The position numbers and the translations under genes were made by a program. Under the pieces are notes generated by a model. That model was not told where the DNA came from, did no database searches, and saw nothing but the letters and a program-made list of their open reading frames with translations. A DNA stretch of 32,978 bases from Pirellulales bacterium (lineage in GTDB: Bacteria > Planctomycetota > Planctomycetia > Pirellulales > UBA1268). Of this stretch, positions 8,601 through 15,670 are shown piece by piece. The stretch covers positions 1-32,978 of the forward strand of contig JAQWMC010000056.1 in NCBI GenBank assembly GCA_029246985.1, given 5' to 3'. Within the stretch, counting starts at the first letter, position 1. Each line of letters opens with the position of its first letter.

Positions 8601-9424
8601 CTGACCTTAAAAAAGAAACGGCTATGCATCAGCGCACGCGGGTCCTCGAGCGATTGCACGATGACTATGGAATTGATCCTATGGCTGAATTGCCGCCTCC
8701 AGCAAGCACGGACTCCGAAGGGAATACTATTGAGATTCCTGAGGACCGTGAAGAACTCGATGGCTTAATAGAAGAAACAAGAAGAAAGCTCGGCACTGTT
8801 GGCTCGGTGAATCTCGAGGCACTAGCCGAATCAGAAGCCCTTGCCGAGCGCTTGGCTGGGCTCGAGACTCAGCTTGTCGATGTCACTGATGCAAAACAGT
8901 CTGTTGAAAAACTTATTGAGCGCATTGATGAAGAAAGCCGCCGTTTGCTCGGAGAGACAATCGAAAAAGTAAGAGCTGAATTTTCTGTTCTTTTTGAGCG
9001 GCTGTTTGGAGGTGGGCAGGCGGATATTATTCTTGATCCAGAGATCGATCTTCTGGAAACCACAGTTGAAATTATGGCTCGGCCGCCTGGTAAAGAGCCT
9101 CGCAATATTTCACTATTATCTGGAGGGGAGAAGACGATGACCTGCGTTGCACTCCTGCTCGCGATTTTCCGTTCTCGCCCCAGTCCCTTCTGTGTGCTCG
9201 ATGAAGTCGACGCTGCGCTTGATGAAGCCAACGTCGACCGATTTGTCGGAGTGCTACGAGATTTCCTATCTTCAACCCAGTTTATCGTGGTTACGCATTC
9301 GAAAAAGACAATGGCAACCGCTACTACTTTATACGGCGTCACCATGGAAGAATCGGGTGTTTCGAAGCGGGTGGCTGTTCAATTTGAGTCAAATTCATCT
9401 TCTGTACAGCCAAAAGCAGCCTGA
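5681..9424 (+). CDS. smc: Chromosome segregation ATPase SMC
   Basis: SMC organises and segregates the chromosome as a ring-forming homodimer working with ScpAB. The 1247-residue product has the whole architecture. The N-terminal ATPase half carries Walker A G-P-N-G-S-G-K-S-N at residues 32-40. It is followed by a long coiled coil, a hinge around residues 510-730, and a second coiled coil. The C-terminal half carries the ABC signature L-S-G-G-E and Walker B C-V-L-D-E-V-D at about residues 1146-1178. The hinge appears to hold an acidic, low-conservation insertion (about residues 620-660, E/Q/H-rich). The ATG lies inside the upstream lipoprotein's stop codon (ATGA). No scpA or scpB is adjacent. 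Confidence 0.97.
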   Translation: MITLKALELFGFKSFADRTRFEFPEGITVVVGPNGSGKSNVVDAIKWVLGEQSVRNLRGKASTDVIFAGSAARKALNAAEVSLVFDNSTRELPVESDEVRIMRRVYRSGESEYLVNDGISRLRDIREILSGTGTATDSYSVIEQGRVDALLVASGKERRAVFEEAAGITKFRSRRAEAIRRLDRTEQNRQRLADIVGEVASRLETVKKQASRARRWKRMTEKLQSLRFAAASADLVGVNALLEEVSVSINEADKRSEVAQAEKAAAGTEIQSLEEQQKEIDPKLTAIQERLAADRENVVAMEARREALRVRHIDVEQELALATSYVRTTEAELQSTYGAIDVIQTDCSSASDELRRVEGELRQQEKAIVGSREDAQSAQRRLSELRNTKERQAIDHQKFEAVVVQRRGEAKAALDAVERSQNELDKSWALVHRLEESSASLEGTVDVLGRRRVELQARHDQLDAEQQSATKKVEQAWQTLAERQGRLEALRDREKLLEDLITSHEGVSDATRQVLDRFANDIPGLRGLPADLIVADSQWAGLVDIAVGVLGQRVVVERLSDMLDWYERWQNTSSAQGLASTSGRIGFLAIDRLPEPPSLNFKKDFGEAETGVVGRLDHLVSDEFEEESASEKHLHPELIHEYGPEQSPNQAVQQHDGTDVSDVLKRRLLGRVWIVESISKVRRVVDRMPPGLVFLDRTGSWLSSDGGFETGASGADTGLVSRHSELRTVKIDQQAILVSVRDAKNELQNCQKNIEDLREEQKRLVAKQHELAESIASSRSEQQRFQREMLLTRSQVDEQQQALHEAESQAVEAANAVRSATGESGKITAEISRTDKTLEEVESNLESLGQSHEQVLEQIEGFRDRLSVCRERVAGLEATVIAKQADKNRQEAESTAALSKVKAVKERVSIIELDLLVAGDKYAEACLLAERSARLVSTLVNQRMAIGVAEKKAKNVLDGARETLQDCSSISHAADLKKETAMHQRTRVLERLHDDYGIDPMAELPPPASTDSEGNTIEIPEDREELDGLIEETRRKLGTVGSVNLEALAESEALAERLAGLETQLVDVTDAKQSVEKLIERIDEESRRLLGETIEKVRAEFSVLFERLFGGGQADIILDPEIDLLETTVEIMARPPGKEPRNISLLSGGEKTMTCVALLLAIFRSRPSPFCVLDEVDAALDEANVDRFVGVLRDFLSSTQFIVVTHSKKTMATATTLYGVTMEESGVSKRVAVQFESNSSSVQPKAA

Positions 9425-9782
9425 CCGGCGGCGTTACCAAAATCTTCCGAAAGAACGGCTCAAGTCTCACGACATGATCTTTCGATCTAACCTCTTGGAT
9501 GGTCATGTTTGCTGAAACTGATTCACTGTGAAACGGTTTTGCAAATATGAAGCAGGGGGGCCTGCAAGCCATGGTATTCACCAAGCTGAAGATGAAGGTC
9601 TTCGGTTTGTCAGGCGGAATGCTTTGGCTTGCCTTTCTTTGCTTTCACCGCCCCTGTCGGAAAGTGGCGACGCGGCCAAACCGACAGACATGCCGCGTCG
9701 GGGGGGCCGTGTCTCGAAACTCATTGCGAGTAGCGAGCTGGCCGAAATGAGTTCAGACACGAAGACAAAATGGAGTCTAGTA
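9425..9782 (+). ncRNA. Structured 5' leader with an apparent pseudoknot (candidate cis-acting RNA)
   Basis: This 358-bp gap has no convincing gene but dense complementarity from about 9552 to 9760. Paired segments are GCAGG/CCTGC (9552-9556 with 9561-9565), GCAAGCCA/TGGCTTGC (9564-9571 with 9625-9632), and CTGTCGG/CCGACAG (9654-9660 with 9681-9687). GACGCGG/CCGCGTC (9669-9675 with 9693-9699) interleaves with the previous pair, giving an H-type pseudoknot. The last element is a long stem of about 15 pairs with two bulges (9709-9725 with 9746-9760). It ends 11 bases before the GGAG ribosome-binding site of the downstream gene. I recognise no known RNA class. The region could be a riboswitch-like or autoregulatory leader, or an independent small RNA. 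Confidence 0.45.
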
Positions 9783-10355
9783 ATGAAGGTGTTTACGACA
9801 GGCCAGGTCGCGAAGATCTGTAAAGTTGCTCCCCGAACCGTAAGTAAATGGTTCGACTCGGGTAGGCTTAAAGGATATCGCATTCCAGGATCACAAGATC
9901 GCCGCATTCCACGCGAATATCTTATTAAGTTTCTAAAAGAGCACGGAATGCCCTTGGGCGACTTAGAAGACGAGGCAATGGCCAAAGTCTTGCTCGTCGG
10001 ACAAGATCAACTGCTCATTGAAAACCTCAAGCGGCACTTGCCGGCGGAAAATTCATTCAAGATACAAGTTGCTGCCAGTGGATTTGAGGCAGGTATTCAG
10101 GCTGAAAGCTTTCACCCGGACTGCATTGTCGTTGATTATGCAATCGGCCGGATTGACGCTCAGCAAATTTGTCAGAATCTTCGAAGGAATGCTGAGTATG
10201 CCGAAACAATTGTTATTGCTTTGCTACCCGATGATGGATCGCAGATAACAGTTGACAGAAACCACGTGAATGAGAGTTTTAAGAAGCCATTTGATGTGGC
10301 TTTGCTTGCCGAGAGACTCAGGACACTCATCGGTTCACGTAAAGAATTAGTATAA
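9783..10355 (+). CDS. HTH (excisionase/MerR-like) regulator with a degenerate receiver domain
   Basis: This 190-residue protein has two parts. Residues 1-54 form a helix-turn-helix of the excisionase/MerR kind: T-T-G-Q-V-A-K-I-C-K-V-A-P-R-T-V-S-K-W-F, then a wing with R-R-I-P-R-E-Y-L. Residues 67-185 resemble a response-regulator receiver. Asp118 in C-I-V-V-D-Y sits at the phospho-acceptor position, and a Lys-Pro pair (K168-P169) sits at the conserved lysine. The usual N-terminal acidic pair is reduced to one Asp (V-G-Q-D-Q, D75), so phosphorylation may be weak or absent. I chose the ATG at 9783 for its GGAG site; the frame is open to 9528, but that upstream part is structured RNA and not protein-like. 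No partner kinase is nearby. A DNA-binding regulatory role is likely; its targets are unknown. Confidence 0.75.
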   Translation: MKVFTTGQVAKICKVAPRTVSKWFDSGRLKGYRIPGSQDRRIPREYLIKFLKEHGMPLGDLEDEAMAKVLLVGQDQLLIENLKRHLPAENSFKIQVAASGFEAGIQAESFHPDCIVVDYAIGRIDAQQICQNLRRNAEYAETIVIALLPDDGSQITVDRNHVNESFKKPFDVALLAERLRTLIGSRKELV

Positions 10356-10382
10356 GTAGATCTAAGCGATGACTCCATGCAG

Positions 10383-10414
10383 GGGGTCGGCAGTCTGAAG
10401 AGGCCGCCGACCCC
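10383..10414 (+). terminator. Terminator-like hairpin after the HTH/receiver gene
   Basis: The arms GGGGTCGGC (10383-10391) and GCCGACCCC (10406-10414) are exact complements around a 14-nt loop, 28 bases past the upstream stop. The following tail (TCGTGTGTTT) is only moderately T-rich. It probably separates this gene from moaC. Confidence 0.55.
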
Positions 10415-10440
10415 TCGTGTGTTTAACGGTTCTAGCGGGT

Positions 10441-10950
10441 ATGCTTAAGGTGATGAGTAAGCAAATACAACCCGTTAAAATGATTGATGTTGGCCATAAA
10501 GCGGTGACGGCACGAACAGCAGAAGCTTCGGGCTCTCTCTTGTTGCAGTTGACGACGCTTGAACACATTCGTGCTGGCGAACTTGCTAAAGGAGATGCGA
10601 TAAATACGGCACGGGTTGCTGGGATTATGGCTGCGAAGCGCACCGCCGAATTTGTACCGCTTTGTCATCCTTTGCCACTCGATGCCGTTGCCGTTGACAT
10701 TCACTTTGAAAAGGGTGTTGACGGTCGTCGGGCTGCTATAACAGTTGCTGTGAAGGTTGTTACGAGTGCAAAAACAGGTGTCGAAATGGAAGCGTTGACG
10801 GCAGTCGCAGCTTCTCTTCTGTCTCTGTACGATATGGCAAAATCAATTGATCGGGATATGGTGATCAGCGAGATCAAATTAGATAAGAAAACGGGTGGAA
10901 GCCGAGGCTGTTATGTAAGGTCCGGTGAGGCATCAACGCCTTCGGAATGA
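10441..10950 (+). CDS. moaC: Cyclic pyranopterin monophosphate synthase MoaC
   Basis: MoaC converts the MoaA product (3',8-cyclo-7,8-dihydro-GTP) to cyclic pyranopterin monophosphate in molybdenum-cofactor synthesis. The 169-residue product has the conserved blocks: M-I-D-V-G-H-K near the start, A-G-I-M-A-A-K-R-T, L-C-H-P-L-P-L, and G-V-E-M-E-A-L-T-A-V. These are followed by Y-D-M-A-K-S-I-D-R and K-T-G-G-S-R-G. Either ATG 10441 or ATG 10453 could be the start; neither has a well-spaced ribosome-binding site. No other moa/mob genes are present. A Mo- or W-dependent formylmethanofuran dehydrogenase would be a C1-linked reason for needing the cofactor, but the bacterial Fhc complex does not need it, so I read the placement as incidental. 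The last 40 bases overlap the opposing nrdR gene. Confidence 0.95.
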   Translation: MLKVMSKQIQPVKMIDVGHKAVTARTAEASGSLLLQLTTLEHIRAGELAKGDAINTARVAGIMAAKRTAEFVPLCHPLPLDAVAVDIHFEKGVDGRRAAITVAVKVVTSAKTGVEMEALTAVAASLLSLYDMAKSIDRDMVISEIKLDKKTGGSRGCYVRSGEASTPSE

Positions 10951-11432
10951 GAAGACTTCGCCGTCTGTTGAGATCGTTTGGACTCAGCGAGAATCGGCTC
11001 GAGTTCGTCTACGAAATCCCGGACGTCCTTAAATTCACGATACACGCTGGCAAAGCGTACATATGCGACCTGGTCGAGAAGGCGGAGAAGCTCCATAAGG
11101 CGTGCCCCAAGGATACCACTGGGAACCTCGCTTTCGTACGCACCATAGAGTTCGGTTTCAAGTGTTGTGAGCACGCCCTCGATATCCTCTTCTGTCACGG
11201 GCCGTTTCCAGCATGCCTTGGCAAGACCTCTCTTGATTTTATCCCGATCAAAGGGTTCTTTTTCACCATCTTTTTTCACAACAGCAAGAAATTGTCGTTC
11301 AAACCGTTCGTATGTTGTGAATCTTTTTTTGCAACTAAGGCATTCACGACGGCGGCGAATGCTCGCTCCGTCATCACCAGCTCTCGAATCTATGACTCGG
11401 TCATTGTCTGTACGACAGAATGGACAACGCAT
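10911..11432 (-). CDS. nrdR: Transcriptional repressor NrdR
   Basis: NrdR represses ribonucleotide reductase genes in response to ATP/dATP. The 173-residue product has an N-terminal zinc ribbon (M-R-C-P-F-C ... C-L-S-C, four Cys) with the R-R-R-R-E-C-L-S-C-K-K-R-F-T-T-Y-E-R motif. An ATP-cone follows from about residue 49 (V-V-K-K-D-G-E-K-E-P-F-D-R-D-K-I). The region V-A-Y-V-R-F-A-S-V-Y-R-E-F closes the conserved part. I chose the ATG at 11432 because the zinc ribbon normally begins there and a GAGG site precedes it; the frame is open 10 codons further. The C-terminal tail after the core is polar and overlaps the moaC 3' end. It is the last gene of the minus-strand run after rpoN. No nrd reductase genes are in the window. 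Confidence 0.95.
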   Translation of the reverse strand: MRCPFCRTDNDRVIDSRAGDDGASIRRRRECLSCKKRFTTYERFERQFLAVVKKDGEKEPFDRDKIKRGLAKACWKRPVTEEDIEGVLTTLETELYGAYESEVPSGILGARLMELLRLLDQVAYVRFASVYREFKDVRDFVDELEPILAESKRSQQTAKSSHSEGVDASPDLT

Positions 11433-11494
11433 TGTAAATCCTCGTAAGGCGAGGCCTATCAAAAATTATATGGATTAAATGGACCGAACCTATT

Positions 11495-13069
11495 TTATTC
11501 GGTGACTGGCTTGTGGTTCGGATTGTCTCGTGGTTGCCTTGAGAGTTTCCAGTCACGTCGTTGCCGTGAGCTTGGAATATTCATTGCCTTTCGATATTTG
11601 GTCACTGTTCGTCGAGCAACGGTGATGCCTTGCTTTGCAAGTTCCTCAACCAGTTCATCGTCACTGAATGGCTTCTCTTTGGATTCATCGAGGACGATCT
11701 CCTGAAGCTTTTTACGAACTGCATCCCAGGCTACTTCGTCACCATCAGCGCTGACCGTGCCACCAACAAAGAATTTTCGAAGTGGAAAAAGTCCTCGTGG
11801 TGTCTGAAGCCATTTATCGTCAACAGCGCGGCTGACTGTGGTGACATGCATGCCGATCCGATCAGCTATTTGTTGCATTTTCAATGGCTCAATTGCTTCC
11901 GGACCTTCGCTGAAAAAGCGAGTTTGGTGATCAACAATGGCTTGTGCCGTTTTGAGAAGTGTGCCTCTTCTTTGCTCAATTGCCTCAATGAGCCATTGCG
12001 CGGAATTGATTTTTCGTTTGATATATTCTCTGGTCTGAGGATCGGTGTCAGAGGATTGTAGTATTCTTCTATAAGTGGGGCTAATGCGAAGGCTTGGCAG
12101 GTCAACGTCATCTAGCCGAACTTTCCATGTGCTATCAGCTTGCTGTTCTGCAAAGACATCAGGTTTCACCGGTGGAACAAGAGGCATCGTAAAGACCGCA
12201 CCAGGCTTTGGGTCAAGACTGTGCAAAAGGTCACGAAGCTTTTCAATTTCTTCGATCGTAAATCCCGTCTTCCGCTCAATCAGAGGAAGTCGGTTGGCGG
12301 CAAGGTTTTCAAGATGATCCTGAATAAGCTGTCTGATGTGCCCAGCATATGCCGCGTCCTCTGGAACCTGCAGGAGCAGGCACTCTTTGAGATCACGGGC
12401 GCCGACGCCTGGTGGATCCATGCTTTGAACAATACGAAGCCCCGATTCAAGAAGAGATGTCTGCTCTTTCAGAAAATCTTCCTTGCCTTTGCTTAAGGGC
12501 TGGCCGGTTGAGTCTGTTGGTAGAGCATCTGCGAGTTCATCGAGAGGCATTGGAAGGTATCCATTTGCATCGAGATTAAAGATGACTTTGTCGGCAGCTT
12601 TCTGGATTTCAGGCGAGGTTTCATAATTCGCTAATTGGTCATGGAGGTGGTTGAAGAGGGTCTCTGGGCGATCCTCCATGTTCGCTATTGTGTCGAAGTA
12701 GCGATCGGATGTCTCCTCACTTCGACCAGCCGAAGGCCTTCGTCTGTCTTCGTCAGTATCCGGGTATTCATTTGACCAATCGTAGGAGCGTTCAAAGTCG
12801 TCTTTGTTTGCATGTTCCTGGTCAACGAGGAGGGGCTGTTCAGACACTGTTGTTGGTAGGGACTCTGCTTGAGGCTCAACTGGGGCGTTGTTGTCGATCT
12901 CAGGCTCAACTAATTCAAGGGTCTCATTGTTTTGTATTTCCTGTTCGATTCGCTCTTCCAGAGCCAGGAGGGGAAGCTGAAGGATTTCCATGGACTGGAT
13001 CATGCGGGGCGCAAGCACTTGCTTTTGCGCCATCCGCATCTCCTGACCAAAAGACATCCGCATCGACAT
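11495..13069 (-). CDS. rpoN: RNA polymerase sigma-54 factor RpoN
   Basis: Sigma-54 directs RNA polymerase to -24/-12 promoters and needs AAA+ activator proteins to open them. The 524-residue product has all three regions. The Gln-rich activator region I holds L-A-P-R-M-I-Q-S-M-E-I-L-Q-L-P-L-L-A-L-E-E-R-I-E-Q-E. Region II, about residues 50-130, is acidic and Asp/Glu/Pro-rich. The core-binding and HTH domains follow, and the RpoN box A-R-R-T-V-T-K-Y-R-K-A-M-N-I-P-S-S-R lies near residue 490. Starts at 13069 or 13063 are both possible. It lies 113 bases after recR on the same strand and 62 bases before nrdR. No sigma-54 activator gene is in the window. Confidence 0.97.
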   Translation of the reverse strand: MSMRMSFGQEMRMAQKQVLAPRMIQSMEILQLPLLALEERIEQEIQNNETLELVEPEIDNNAPVEPQAESLPTTVSEQPLLVDQEHANKDDFERSYDWSNEYPDTDEDRRRPSAGRSEETSDRYFDTIANMEDRPETLFNHLHDQLANYETSPEIQKAADKVIFNLDANGYLPMPLDELADALPTDSTGQPLSKGKEDFLKEQTSLLESGLRIVQSMDPPGVGARDLKECLLLQVPEDAAYAGHIRQLIQDHLENLAANRLPLIERKTGFTIEEIEKLRDLLHSLDPKPGAVFTMPLVPPVKPDVFAEQQADSTWKVRLDDVDLPSLRISPTYRRILQSSDTDPQTREYIKRKINSAQWLIEAIEQRRGTLLKTAQAIVDHQTRFFSEGPEAIEPLKMQQIADRIGMHVTTVSRAVDDKWLQTPRGLFPLRKFFVGGTVSADGDEVAWDAVRKKLQEIVLDESKEKPFSDDELVEELAKQGITVARRTVTKYRKAMNIPSSRQRRDWKLSRQPRDNPNHKPVTE

Positions 13070-13182
13070 TGGGACTACCGCTTGTTAGTGACATTGAGAT
13101 GAACAATCGCGTCAACGATTAAGACTCCGCAATCATACCATTGTTGGTGTATTTCAGAATTACGCAATTAACACCTGAATCG

Positions 13183-13782
13183 TCAGAACGGCTGTCGGCT
13201 TGCGATTGCATCAGCCAACATATCGCGATTTGCTTGCTCTAAAGAGGCTCCCACAGTCAGTCCTCGGGCAAGACGGGTGATTGTTACGGGTAGTCCGGCG
13301 AGACGAGACGCAATAGCAAGTGCCGTACCATCTCCCTCAACATTTGGGGTGGTGCCCATGATGACTTCGCGAATCACACCCTCTTTGAGTCTGGTCACAA
13401 GTGTATTGATAGATAATTTTTCCGGCCCAACTCCATCGAGTGGTGAGAGTCGTCCTTGTAAAACGTGGTACAGCCCGCGAAAGCTGCCTGCCTGTTCTAT
13501 TGCAAGAAGGTCTCGGACCTGTTCGACGACACACAAGACGTTTTGATCGCGGCGTGGATCTTTGCAGATGTCGCATTCCTCGTTCTCTGAAAGGTTGAAG
13601 CACGTTTTGCACGGCCGCAGGTTTTCTTTGACAGCCCGAATGCTCTCTGCAAATTCGATTGCTTCTTCGTTTGGCATTTTAAGGACATGGTAGGCAAGCC
13701 GCTCAGCACTCTTTTTACCAATACTTGGGAGATTGGCGAAAGCATCAATTAATCGACTTATCGGCGACTTCGTTTTAGCCAT
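13183..13782 (-). CDS. recR: Recombination mediator RecR
   Basis: RecR acts with RecF/RecO to load RecA onto SSB-coated single-stranded DNA. The 199-residue product is of normal length. It has the helix-hairpin-helix region (F-A-N-L-P-S-I-G-K-K-S-A-E-R-L-A) and a four-cysteine zinc finger (C-K-T-C ... C-D-I-C). The Toprim domain starts V-L-C-V-V-E-Q-V-R-D-L-L-A-I-E, and the sequence M-G-T-T-P-N-V-E-G-D-G-T-A holds the conserved acidic centre. The C-terminal Walker B-like end has T-R-L-A-R-G-L. Its ATG shares one base with the dnaX stop codon (TAATG), so the two are probably translationally coupled. Confidence 0.97.
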   Translation of the reverse strand: MAKTKSPISRLIDAFANLPSIGKKSAERLAYHVLKMPNEEAIEFAESIRAVKENLRPCKTCFNLSENEECDICKDPRRDQNVLCVVEQVRDLLAIEQAGSFRGLYHVLQGRLSPLDGVGPEKLSINTLVTRLKEGVIREVIMGTTPNVEGDGTALAIASRLAGLPVTITRLARGLTVGASLEQANRDMLADAIASRQPF

Positions 13783-15581
13783 TATGTTGCTCCGTTTTCT
13801 TCCGTACTGTTTTCTTCTGCCTCACCCCTTCTTTGATGTGAGGGTGCTGGCTTTCTGGGTGGGTCAACTTTTCGAATGGCTGCATCAAACGTTGCGAGAG
13901 CATGACTCACAAGTGGGTTCTGAACCGCCTCTTTGAGAAGGCCGGCGGAGGATATGACCGTTTTGTTGAGCGGGTTCTTTGAGGGTTTGTTGAGTGAACC
14001 GTTCTGAGGAGGAGTCGACCCTGATGGAGTTGCAGCGGATTCTTGTTCCTGAAGAATCACCGAATATCGGCAGGATTGCCCTGTGAGGTTTTCCAACGCG
14101 TTTTGAAACTGTTTGGTGATCTCGTTCCGATTCAGAAAAGCAGCTGCGGATCCTGCTGATGCCGGGAACTCAATCTTGAAATGATTTGACTCCTGTGAAG
14201 CTGATGCAGCCATGGCGGCGAAGTCACTGGCAAGCCCCCCAACGATTCCTCCCGCATTTTTCCAGATCACGAGTGGCTCAGTGTCTAGGTTTGGGGTGTC
14301 TCTTTTAACTGGTGTCTGAGGGGTAGGTGTTTTTGATTTAATGCCTGAAAAGGTCGTAGGAGCGAGATGATCCGTTTTGGCTGTCTGTTGGTCAGTTTCT
14401 GGCGTCAGCTTTTTTTTTTCGTCACCCGGCTTTATTCCTGCAATTATTTCACTGAGATTGTCGAGATTTTCAAGTGCGGCAAGACGAATAATTGCCATTT
14501 CGGCGAGAACGGTTGTGTGCGTGCTTAGCCGCATTCTTGCAAGCGAATGATCAATGATCTGAAGCATGGCGAGCATGGTTTCTGTTCCCGCCTGCTTGCC
14601 AAGTTCTGCAAAGTCAATTCCGAACGAATTGCTTCCTATAAACGTTTCGGACCCACAGCCTACGCTAGCAACTAAGCAGTTACGGAGTGCGATGAGCAGT
14701 TGCTCAAGTACACCCCCGGCATCGGCTCCCTGTGTAAGGCAGTCGTGGAGTGCAGAAAGCGCTAGAGGAGAGTCTCGGTTGATAAGTGCTTGAGCAAGTT
14801 CACCGATTTTTTCATCTTTGCCTGTTCCGATAACAGCATGAACATCTTCAACCTCTATGTTCTTCTTGTCACCAGCTGCAATTCCAAAAAGTTGTTCGAG
14901 TAGCGACTGGCTGTCTCGCATGCTGCCGGCTGCTCGACGAGCAATGAGTTCAAGTGCAGCTGGGGCGACTGTGAGGCCTTCGCTCTCTACTATCTGTCCA
15001 AGGCGTTGCGCGATGGCGGGCGTATCAACAGACTGAAAATCAAATCGCTGGCATCGAGACAAAATAGTAATGGGTAGTTTCTCTGGCTCTGTGGTGCAGA
15101 GTACAAATTTGACATGAGGCGGTGGTTCCTCAAGGGTTTTCAAGAGAGCATTGAACGCCTCTCTAGTAAGCATGTGAACTTCATCAATAATGTATGTCTT
15201 GTAATTGCCGTTCGCTGGTCTCACAGCAACGTTCTGTCGCAGTTGACGGATTTCATCGATCCCACGGTTACTCGCTGCATCAATCTCAATGACATCGACG
15301 TCTTGGCCTGCAGCAATTGCCTGACAGCGTTCACAAAGATTGCAGGGTTCACCAGATTCTCGATCTGTGCACTCAAGTGCCTTGGCGTAGATGCGGGCTG
15401 CACTTGTTTTCCCCACGCCCCGGGCACCAGTGAAGAGGTAGGCGTGGCCAATGCGGCCGGAATCAATTGCTCCGGCAAGTCCGCGAGCGACATGTTCTTG
15501 ACCGATTAAATCAGCAAAACGCTGTGGCCGGTACCGGCGAGCAACGACCTGATAGGCAGCCGGATCAGCCATGGCACTCAC
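13782..15581 (-). CDS. dnaX: DNA polymerase III subunit gamma/tau DnaX
   Basis: DnaX is the clamp-loader ATPase of the replisome. The 599-residue product has an N-terminal RFC-like AAA+ ATPase with Walker A G-A-R-G-V-G-K-T at residues 52-59. A Cys4 zinc module follows (Cys71, 80, 83, 86), then V-I-E-I-D-A-A-S-N-R-G and Walker B I-I-D-E-V-H-M-L. The collar region follows, and from about residue 388 a long polar, low-complexity tail of the tau type. An A10 tract at 14410-14419 (codons for E-K-K-K, residues 388-391) lies at the domain III/tail boundary and could give a gamma-length product. The start is GTG 15581 or ATG 15572; the second gives the better family N-terminus. The gene lies downstream of the SRP RNA and upstream of recR. 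Confidence 0.96.
   Translation of the reverse strand: MSAMADPAAYQVVARRYRPQRFADLIGQEHVARGLAGAIDSGRIGHAYLFTGARGVGKTSAARIYAKALECTDRESGEPCNLCERCQAIAAGQDVDVIEIDAASNRGIDEIRQLRQNVAVRPANGNYKTYIIDEVHMLTREAFNALLKTLEEPPPHVKFVLCTTEPEKLPITILSRCQRFDFQSVDTPAIAQRLGQIVESEGLTVAPAALELIARRAAGSMRDSQSLLEQLFGIAAGDKKNIEVEDVHAVIGTGKDEKIGELAQALINRDSPLALSALHDCLTQGADAGGVLEQLLIALRNCLVASVGCGSETFIGSNSFGIDFAELGKQAGTETMLAMLQIIDHSLARMRLSTHTTVLAEMAIIRLAALENLDNLSEIIAGIKPGDEKKKLTPETDQQTAKTDHLAPTTFSGIKSKTPTPQTPVKRDTPNLDTEPLVIWKNAGGIVGGLASDFAAMAASASQESNHFKIEFPASAGSAAAFLNRNEITKQFQNALENLTGQSCRYSVILQEQESAATPSGSTPPQNGSLNKPSKNPLNKTVISSAGLLKEAVQNPLVSHALATFDAAIRKVDPPRKPAPSHQRRGEAEENSTEENGAT
14410..14419 (-). promoter_or_regulatory. A10 slippery tract in dnaX (candidate programmed frameshift/slippage)
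   Basis: On the coding strand, codons GAA AAA AAA AAG form ten consecutive A residues containing the A-AAA-AAG heptamer used in E. coli dnaX. After a -1 shift (or one extra A in the mRNA) the frame reads GCT GAC GCC AGA AAC TGA and stops after five codons. After a +1 shift (or loss of one A) TGA comes immediately. Either slip would make a protein of about 391-396 residues, a gamma-like length. No clear stem-loop follows, so polymerase slippage as in Thermus is at least as likely as ribosomal shifting. Confidence 0.6.
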
Positions 15582-15617
15582 TGGTTTTGGTTAGAAAAAA
15601 TGAAAAAACGCATTGGA

Positions 15618-15637
15618 CAAGGGTTCCAAGACCCCTG
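15618..15637 (-). terminator. Hairpin with T-run downstream of SRP RNA
   Basis: On the minus strand CAGGGGT and ACCCTTG (15637-15631 with 15624-15618) pair, with one G-U, around a 6-nt loop. Nine bases later there is a run of six T (15608-15603). It lies between the SRP RNA and dnaX and may end the SRP RNA or act as a partial terminator before dnaX. Confidence 0.4.
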
Positions 15638-15670
15638 TTGTGCAGGATATTCTGCGAATCAGAGCGACTG

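Noticed and set aside
9528-9782. N-terminal extension of the HTH/receiver open frame
   Set aside because: It lacks protein-like conservation, coincides with strong RNA pairing, and the ATG at 9783 has a good ribosome-binding site at the natural start of the HTH.
9425-9782. tmRNA, RNase P RNA or 6S RNA
   Set aside because: There is no TTCGA T-loop, no RNase P P4 consensus, and no long two-strand bubble as in 6S, so none of these classes fits.
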